Origin: an uncultured Sulfurovum sp.
GTDB lineage: Bacteria > Campylobacterota > Campylobacteria > Campylobacterales > Sulfurovaceae
NCBI GenBank assembly: GCA_902727915.1
Contig: CACVAU010000025.1
Span: 1-38,519 of the forward strand
Length of the DNA stretch: 38,519 nucleotides
Reading direction: 5' to 3'
Positions 34,279 through 38,519 of the stretch are shown here, piece by piece (positions within the stretch are counted from its first letter, which is position 1; every line of letters starts with the position of its first letter). The notes under the pieces were generated by a model. It was not told the origin of the DNA and did not search any database. It worked only from the letters and a program-made list of their open reading frames with translations. A program made the position numbers and the translations under genes.

Positions 34279-34332
34279 CATACGAGAATTAAATTTAAAA
34301 TATATGCTACAATAAAATAAAAGGAGCAAAAA

Positions 34333-34584
34333 ATGCAACTAGCCATAGATATACCAGATGAACTATTTTTGAGCATAAATGAGACGCAAACAAATCTTGT
34401 CCAGATGGTTAAACAAAAATTAGCACTAGAACTCTATAAGAACCATAAAATATCTATCTCGCAAGGGGCAAAATTTATAGATATGGATATTTACTCTTTT
34501 ATGAAACTGTTAAATGAGCATAAGATACCTGCTATTGATGATTATGATATAGAGGCTGAACTTAATGCTTTAAAAGGTATTTAA
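34333..34584 (+). CDS. UPF0175-family antitoxin
   Basis: An 83-residue protein beginning LAIDIPDELFLSINETQ, with a helical DNA-binding middle (KISISQGAKFIDMDIYSFMKLLNEHKIPA) typical of UPF0175. The family is a common antitoxin paired with DUF3368/PIN toxins and would neutralise the next gene's product and repress the operon. GGAG precedes the ATG by 7 bases. Its stop abuts the toxin ATG directly (TAAATG), the usual coupled arrangement. The preceding 55 bases contain a TATAAT-like promoter candidate. Confidence 0.85.
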   Translation: MQLAIDIPDELFLSINETQTNLVQMVKQKLALELYKNHKISISQGAKFIDMDIYSFMKLLNEHKIPAIDDYDIEAELNALKGI

Positions 34585-35049
34585 ATGATTATTGGAGATA
34601 GTTCAGCTTTGATTGCTCTCTCTGTGGTTAATAAATTAGAACTTTTAGAAGCATTGTATGAAAATCTTTTTGTGCCACAAGCTGTTTATGATGAAGTTAC
34701 ACAAGTGGGAAGACCACAAAGTGATAAACTTAAAAGTTTTTTGCAAAACAGAGTAAAAGTAGTTGATTTAAATCTAACTAAATTAGGTCTTGGACTCGGA
34801 GAACTTGAAGCCATTACACTTTATAAAGAGTTAGATGCTGATGTATTACTTATAGATGATAATCGTGCTAAAAAATATGCTGTTTTGAACGATGTGAAAG
34901 TGATAGGAAGCCTCGGTATTTTGATAAAGGCTAAAGAGAATGAACTTATTGAAAAAGTCAAACCTCTTTTGGAGGGAATTATGAAATCTGAAGTTTATAT
35001 TTCTGAGAAATTGATGTTACAGGTTTTAGGAATTTGTGATGAACTGTAA
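34585..35049 (+). CDS. DUF3368 PIN-like RNase toxin
   Basis: A 154-residue PIN-fold protein: Asp5 in IIGDSSALIAL, Glu in LGLGELEAITLYKEL, and paired acids in VLLIDDNRAKKYA provide the metal-binding acidic cluster. DUF3368 members pair with UPF0175 antitoxins and are predicted endoribonucleases. Length is normal. It ends 27 bases before the hipB start, with only a short gap and no obvious terminator, so read-through into hipBA is possible. Confidence 0.85.
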   Translation: MIIGDSSALIALSVVNKLELLEALYENLFVPQAVYDEVTQVGRPQSDKLKSFLQNRVKVVDLNLTKLGLGLGELEAITLYKELDADVLLIDDNRAKKYAVLNDVKVIGSLGILIKAKENELIEKVKPLLEGIMKSEVYISEKLMLQVLGICDEL

Positions 35050-35076
35050 ACGTAAGATTGATAAGAGAATGACTTT

Positions 35077-35343
35077 TTGACTAAAGGAAAAAAAGTAAAA
35101 CCAACCCAACCACCATCATTCCAAGAATCCATAAGCCTAGAAAACATAGGAAAGTTCATAAAAGCAAGAAGAACCCAACAAAGATTAAGCACCAATGACT
35201 GTGCCATGCTTTGTGGTATTTCGGCTTATACACTCAACAAAATAGAAAATGGTTTTGAAGGCGTAAGACTCAATACTCTACTTCAAATCATGGAAGCCTT
35301 AGGTATGGAGATGAACATGAAAGATTGGGGTAGTGATGAATAG
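35077..35343 (+). CDS. hipB: HipB-like helix-turn-helix antitoxin
   Basis: An 88-residue Xre-family regulator: IGKFIKARRTQQRLSTNDCAMLCGISAYTLNKIENGFEGVRLNTLLQIMEALGME is a complete HTH_3 domain. HipB binds DNA as a dimer, inhibits HipA and represses the operon. The start appears to be TTG at 35077, since no ATG exists before the HTH and the proline-rich leader KPTQPPSF is also conserved in the truncated copy at 34135. The ribosome site (AAGAG) is somewhat far. Its end overlaps hipA by 11 bp. Confidence 0.88.
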   Translation: MTKGKKVKPTQPPSFQESISLENIGKFIKARRTQQRLSTNDCAMLCGISAYTLNKIENGFEGVRLNTLLQIMEALGMEMNMKDWGSDE

Positions 35344-36613
35344 TCTAAAAGTTAGTATGCAAGGTCAAACAGTAGGGAAACTTTCTATTGATGAAAATGA
35401 AAATTATCATTTTACATACCATCAAAATTGGATAAATAATGGCTTTACTATCTCTCCTCATTTACCCTTTAACAAAGAATGCTCTTCCATTGCCATTAAG
35501 CGATTTTTAGAAAACTTAATTCCTGAAGGGGAAGGGTTAGAGGACATTGCTACCTTTGCTCATCTCTCTAAAAACAATACTTTTGCCATCATGCACACCA
35601 TTGGTTATGATACGGCTGGGGCTTTGATGTTTGGAGAGAATGTTGAAGAAGATAGAGCAATTTTCAGAGAAATACCTAGCAAGGAGTTAAGTGATAGAAT
35701 TGAACAACTAGAGAGTAAAAGCATTGCCATTTGGGATAAAAAAGTACGACTTTCCTTAGCAGGGGTTCAAGCTAAATTACCTGTGATTGTGAAAGAGAGT
35801 AAGATTGGTTTAGCCAATGGAACATTAAGCTCAACGCATATTATGAAATTTCAAACTAAAAAGCATCTCCACATTGTTGTCAATGAACTTTTTTGTATGA
35901 CCTTAGCAAAAAAAATTGGTTTAAACATAGCAAACGTTGAAATGAAAAAGTTTGATAGATACCCAACGCTTTTAATAGAACGATTTGATAGGATTTATAA
36001 AAATGATTTTGTTGAGCGTCTTCACATCATTGATGCTTGTCAAATAACGAATTTACCACCCACTTACAAATACGAACAGAACTTTGATTCAAGTAGAAAT
36101 GTAGAACATATTCGTGAAGGTGCAAGTTTTAAAAAACTTTTTGAAGCCACCAAACTTTGTTCTGTTCCTGCCGTTGCACAACTTGAACTACTTAACTGGG
36201 CGATGTTTAATCTTATCATCGGAAACTCTGATGCTCATGGTAAAAATTTCTCTTTTTTTGTTGATAAAAAAGGCATAAAACCTACCCCATTCTATGACCT
36301 TCTCTCTGTCATGATGTATAACTTTGACCAAAACCTAGCCATGGCTTACGGAAATGAGTTCAACCCTAATGAAGTCTATGCCTATCAACTACGAGAATTT
36401 TCTGAAGATGTTAAAGTAAACCATAAACTTGTTACTAAAATTTTAACAAAGCAGTGTGATAGGGTTATGCAAGTTTTAGGAGAAGAAATTGTTGATACAA
36501 AACTATTAAGTAGTGCAGAACAAACATTTATAGATGATTTAAGAACCTTTATTTTAGATAGGGCAAAGAAGTTTAGAGAGATAGCAGTGGAGATAGCTAA
36601 TGTTACTTTATAA
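35333..36613 (+). CDS. hipA: HipA-like serine/threonine kinase toxin
   Basis: A 426-residue protein of HipA length. The N-terminal HipA_N domain begins SLKVSMQGQTVGKL. The core holds the phosphorylatable Ser/P-loop region SLAGVQAKLPVI (about 139-150), catalytic Asp300 in IGNSDAHGKNFSFF and metal-binding Asp322 in PFYDLLSVMMY. HipA of E. coli phosphorylates GltX, halting translation and promoting persistence. The overlap with hipB supports coupled expression. All key residues are present, so it should be active. Fragments of a second copy occur at 34135 (hipB part) and 37991 (hipA part). Confidence 0.93.
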   Translation: MMNSLKVSMQGQTVGKLSIDENENYHFTYHQNWINNGFTISPHLPFNKECSSIAIKRFLENLIPEGEGLEDIATFAHLSKNNTFAIMHTIGYDTAGALMFGENVEEDRAIFREIPSKELSDRIEQLESKSIAIWDKKVRLSLAGVQAKLPVIVKESKIGLANGTLSSTHIMKFQTKKHLHIVVNELFCMTLAKKIGLNIANVEMKKFDRYPTLLIERFDRIYKNDFVERLHIIDACQITNLPPTYKYEQNFDSSRNVEHIREGASFKKLFEATKLCSVPAVAQLELLNWAMFNLIIGNSDAHGKNFSFFVDKKGIKPTPFYDLLSVMMYNFDQNLAMAYGNEFNPNEVYAYQLREFSEDVKVNHKLVTKILTKQCDRVMQVLGEEIVDTKLLSSAEQTFIDDLRTFILDRAKKFREIAVEIANVTL

Positions 36614-36626
36614 TAAATTACGTGTC

Positions 36627-36761
36627 TTAGTTTAAAAACTCTTTACGATAACGTGCAATAAAAGGAATGGTTGAGCCTTCATCTAAAAGTTTTAAAATGT
36701 TGGTAATTTGATTTTTCTGTAGCGATGTTTTTTGCGTTAGTAAGGTTATTAGGTTTTGCAT
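36627..36761 (-). pseudogene. tex 5' fragment (44 codons)
   Basis: ATG at 36761 opens a frame that matches tex MQNLI.LLTQKTSLQKNQITN..IPFIARYRKE, then diverges after Lys-Glu to FLN and a stop. Upstream bases are also duplicated, so the fragment keeps the tex start region. It is the right copy of the 163-bp repeat and a relic of insertion or recombination at tex. Confidence 0.9.
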
Positions 36762-36802
36762 GGGTTATGAATCTTTAAAATTATTTTTGAGGATTATAGC
36801 AA
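36640..36802. repeat. Right copy of the 163-bp tex direct repeat
   Basis: Same length and orientation as 32376-32538, with no indels and about 11 substitutions, several of them at codon third positions. Confidence 0.92.
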
Positions 36803-36862
36803 TTCCTATGTGTTATGAAGATAGTTTATCTTGAAATTCTTGGGTATACCCTATGATTTCTC

Positions 36863-37147
36863 TTATTTTGATTCTTCAAATCCATCCAAAGCCATTAAAT
36901 CTTTCAACGCTTTTGTAGGTTTTTTAGGTTGAGTAAGAACATCCTCAAACTTATCCCATTCTTGATTAGTTAACAGTAAAATTCTCTCTTCTTTTTGTAT
37001 TTCTTTTGCTCGTTGTACAGCAGTAGAAATTAAAAAGTTACTCAAGTCCATACCCAATGAGTTTGAGACTTCTTGTAACAATGTTTTGATATCTTGAGAT
37101 GTTTTAAATTCTATTCTTGCATCTTTTAAATGTATTCCTGTTTGCAT
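36863..37147 (-). CDS. DUF1778 (TacA-like) antitoxin
   Basis: A 94-residue protein from the ATG at 37147, which has TAGGAG 9 bases upstream; an in-frame ATG at 37189 lacks a site and lies within the operator. The N-terminal ribbon-helix-helix DARIEFKTSQDIKTLLQEVSNSLGMDLSNFLISTAVQRA binds DNA. The C-terminal tail (WDKFEDVLTQPKKPTKALKDLM) is the toxin-neutralising part, with the W..F..L..P..P pattern typical of DUF1778. Its partner GNAT toxin is on the opposite strand, not downstream as in usual tacAT operons. Confidence 0.88.
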   Translation of the reverse strand: MQTGIHLKDARIEFKTSQDIKTLLQEVSNSLGMDLSNFLISTAVQRAKEIQKEERILLLTNQEWDKFEDVLTQPKKPTKALKDLMALDGFEESK

Positions 37148-37167
37148 AAGTAATTCTCCTATACGAC

Positions 37168-37183
37168 TTATATACGTATATAA
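37168..37183. promoter_or_regulatory. Perfect 16-bp palindrome, likely RHH operator
   Basis: TTATATACGTATATAA lies between the divergent antitoxin and toxin genes, 21 bases upstream of the antitoxin ATG. It overlaps sequence resembling -10 boxes on both strands, so one bound antitoxin-toxin complex could repress both promoters. Confidence 0.65.
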
Positions 37184-37249
37184 TAACATTTTTAACCAAA
37201 AATTCGCTATAATAATTCTGTTTATAATAAAGAAAATAGAAAGTACTCA

Positions 37250-37771
37250 ATGAGTAAAAATAATTTCAAACTAGAAAAATTTGATATTTCCAAAACTTAC
37301 CTAGGTCAAAAAGAATTTGACTGCAATAACGACATGATAAATAAGTTTGTTCATAAATCTCTAAAAAAGAGAGTTAAAAAACATCTAAGTCAAGCTTATA
37401 TTTTATTAGACAATGAACGCTTTGTTGGATTTTACACCTTAGATACCTTTTCCATTACAAAAGACAACTTTGAATTGGAAAATAAACCATCAGGACTACC
37501 ACCCATTGTACCTGTTATTAAACTTAGTATGTTAGGTGTTGATAAATCCTTACAGGGACAAGGAATCGGTAAACGACTTTTAAGAGATGTATTTTTAAAA
37601 GTTTATCAAATCTCTGAATTAGCAGGTTGTACAGGTATTTATTTATTAGCTGAAAAAAATGCCATACCTTTTTATGAAAATCTAGGTTTTGTTCCAATAA
37701 AAAATGATGAACCTTTACCAATGTTCTTAAGTCTTGATGTAATTCTAGAAACTTTCTCTTCTAAAGATTAA
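37250..37771 (+). CDS. GNAT acetyltransferase toxin (TacT-like)
   Basis: A 173-residue GNAT-fold protein: the acetyl-CoA loop LQGQGIGKRLLRDVF near 100-114, IKLSMLGVDKS ahead of it, and the C-terminal AIPFYENLGFVPI with the conserved Tyr. The length and the N-terminal FDCNNDMINKFVHKSLKK are as in TacT/AtaT toxins, which acetylate aminoacyl-tRNA and stop translation. It is divergent from the DUF1778 antitoxin with about 100 bases between starts. The stop is directly followed by the right 67-bp inverted-repeat unit. Confidence 0.87.
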   Translation: MSKNNFKLEKFDISKTYLGQKEFDCNNDMINKFVHKSLKKRVKKHLSQAYILLDNERFVGFYTLDTFSITKDNFELENKPSGLPPIVPVIKLSMLGVDKSLQGQGIGKRLLRDVFLKVYQISELAGCTGIYLLAEKNAIPFYENLGFVPIKNDEPLPMFLSLDVILETFSSKD

Positions 37772-37772
37772 A

Positions 37773-37839
37773 ATACAACTATACTAGATTTTAAGTCTTT
37801 AAAACATTTTAATTTTCTAAAATCTAAGTATAGTTGTAT
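37773..37839. repeat. Right 67-bp unit with inverted 11-mer ends
   Basis: ATACAACTATA (37773-37783) and TATAGTTGTAT (37829-37839) are 45 bp apart, the same geometry as 32656-32722. Here the symmetry continues inward (CTAGATTTTA / TAAAATCTAAG), making a near-continuous stem of about 24 bp that could also terminate the GNAT transcript. Confidence 0.8.
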
Positions 37840-37970
37840 TTAACCAAAAAGATCAAAACCCTAGCATCCAACCAATAAATAGGTTTCCTAAACGTCCCAG
37901 TAACAAATCCAATATGTCTACCATGCACACTAAGTTTAAGGCTTACAAAGTCAGAAAAATAAATAAACAA
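37824..37970 (-). pseudogene. Short minus-strand open frame, probable gene fragment
   Basis: A 48-codon frame (TTG 37970 to TAG 37824) reads protein-like sequence including LKLSVHGRHIGFVTGTF and PIYWLDARVLIF. It lacks an ATG or ribosome site and ends within the right 67-bp unit. I do not recognise the family. It may be a relic of a deleted gene. Confidence 0.3.
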
Positions 37971-37990
37971 AACTCAAATAATTTATTCTA

Positions 37991-38035
37991 AAGGTTAGTA
38001 TGCAGGGTCAAACAGTAGGAAAAATCTATATTAAT
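37991..38035 (+). pseudogene. hipA 5' remnant
   Basis: About 45 bases match the start of hipA (35346-35390), reading VSMQGQTVGKIYI with a few substitutions, then the similarity stops at the end of the convergent DUF4143 gene. It is the counterpart of the hipB remnant at 34135. Confidence 0.75.
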
Positions 38036-38037
38036 CC

Positions 38038-38519
38038 CTATACCAACAACCACTTCCACATAGGAATAACTTCAATACTCCCCTCTTCAACCTCCACAAC
38101 CTCATCCCTTTCTGCCGTTACAAGATACGCCTGTGAGAGTTTAAAATACTTCATCCCCTCTCTTAGAGCATTTATCTCTCTTGTTAATGTCTTTTCATCT
38201 TCTATTAAATAAGAAACATTAACCAAATACTCTTTGTCTGTATGTACATATAAGTCAACCTCTTGTTTCTCCTTAAAATAATAAACCTCAGAACTCTCCC
38301 GACGCAAATGTAAAAATGCCAAATTTTCATAAAGTTTAGAATAATCATCTGACAAAGAGATAGAAAAAAGTTTTTTAAACCCATTGTCAATGGCATAAAG
38401 TTTTTTAGGGTTTCGTTGTTCTTCTCTCACCGAATTTCTATAAATAGGCGTTGTGAAAAGGGTATATGCCTCTTGAAGATAGGACATATAATCTTGTAAG
38501 GTATCTTTACCTACTTTAT
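38038..38519 (-). CDS. C-terminal part of an AAA_14/DUF4143 ATPase, cut by the window edge
   Basis: The frame is open to the window edge; an internal ATG at 38487 is not the real start, since the upstream codons (VGKDTLQDYMSYLQEAYTLF) are the conserved start of the DUF4143 domain. KLYAIDNGF, LYENLAFLHLRR and VYYFKEKQEVDLYV (the E.D pair of a PD-(D/E)XK-like core) follow, ending in the usual VIPMWKWLL. Full-length proteins of about 400 residues have an N-terminal AAA ATPase that would lie to the right of the window. They are common in accessory regions and of unknown function. Confidence 0.85.
   Translation of the reverse strand, partial: KVGKDTLQDYMSYLQEAYTLFTTPIYRNSVREEQRNPKKLYAIDNGFKKLFSISLSDDYSKLYENLAFLHLRRESSEVYYFKEKQEVDLYVHTDKEYLVNVSYLIEDEKTLTREINALREGMKYFKLSQAYLVTAERDEVVEVEEGSIEVIPMWKWLLV

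Noticed and set aside
34088..34315. A separate 75-residue gene
   Set aside because: Most of it is the truncated hipB fragment read through a hairpin into non-coding sequence, with no proper start.

Overview
The window looks like chromosomal DNA of a mesophilic Campylobacterota (Epsilonproteobacteria) in the wider Sulfurimonas/Sulfurovum/Arcobacter range; I cannot fix the genus. The evidence is AT-rich sequence with short intergenic gaps, a CiaB-family protein, an ArsR/ArsS-like two-component pair, and a tmRNA tag (ANNTDYRPAYAVA) containing the PAYA core I associate with this phylum. Most genes are ordinary core genes. Accessory DNA lies at both ends.

Left accessory end (1-3435): a compact, overlapping gene set with a membrane-anchored coiled-coil/winged-helix-like protein, an unknown protein, a small orphan cytosine-5 DNA methyltransferase and a zinc-ribbon micro-protein. 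It stops at the 3' end of ssrA (tmRNA), a classic integration site, so I read it as the integrase-distal end of an integrative element. The first complete gene carries an iteron-like array of CCGTTAAACG / CCGTTATAACG palindromes inside its coding sequence. Two units share a reading frame and one does not, which points to a DNA-level function.

Core (3436-32497): ssrA, a ZapB-like coiled coil, trpA, panB, ruvB, an AI-2E-type permease, an outer-membrane barrel, lgt, and an ArsRS-like regulator/kinase pair preceded by a structured leader or sRNA. Next come a lysozyme-like lipoprotein and a thiamine uptake unit (TonB receptor plus PnuC) under a TPP riboswitch whose switching helix can be read from the sequence. 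An exported Ni-superoxide dismutase and the putrescine genes aguB and aguA follow. aguA is the last gene of an overlapping operon whose first two genes form an ATPase/TOPRIM-like pair resembling phage-defence modules. Then alr, an FN3 protein, a DUF3482 GTPase with its DUF2868 partner, xth, a PAS protein, ciaB and tex.

Right accessory end (32498-38519): a patchwork inserted upstream of tex. It holds a PLD-like protein, a UPF0175/DUF3368 toxin-antitoxin pair, hipBA, a divergent DUF1778/GNAT pair and the C-terminal part of a DUF4143 ATPase. Footprints of rearrangement are clear: a 163-bp direct repeat of the tex 5' end, 5'-end remnants of hipB and hipA, a hairpin at the hipB breakpoint, and two 67-bp units with identical geometry (ATACAACTATA, 45 bp, TATAGTTGTAT) bounding 32656-37839.

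All functional calls come from reading motifs by eye. No database search was run.
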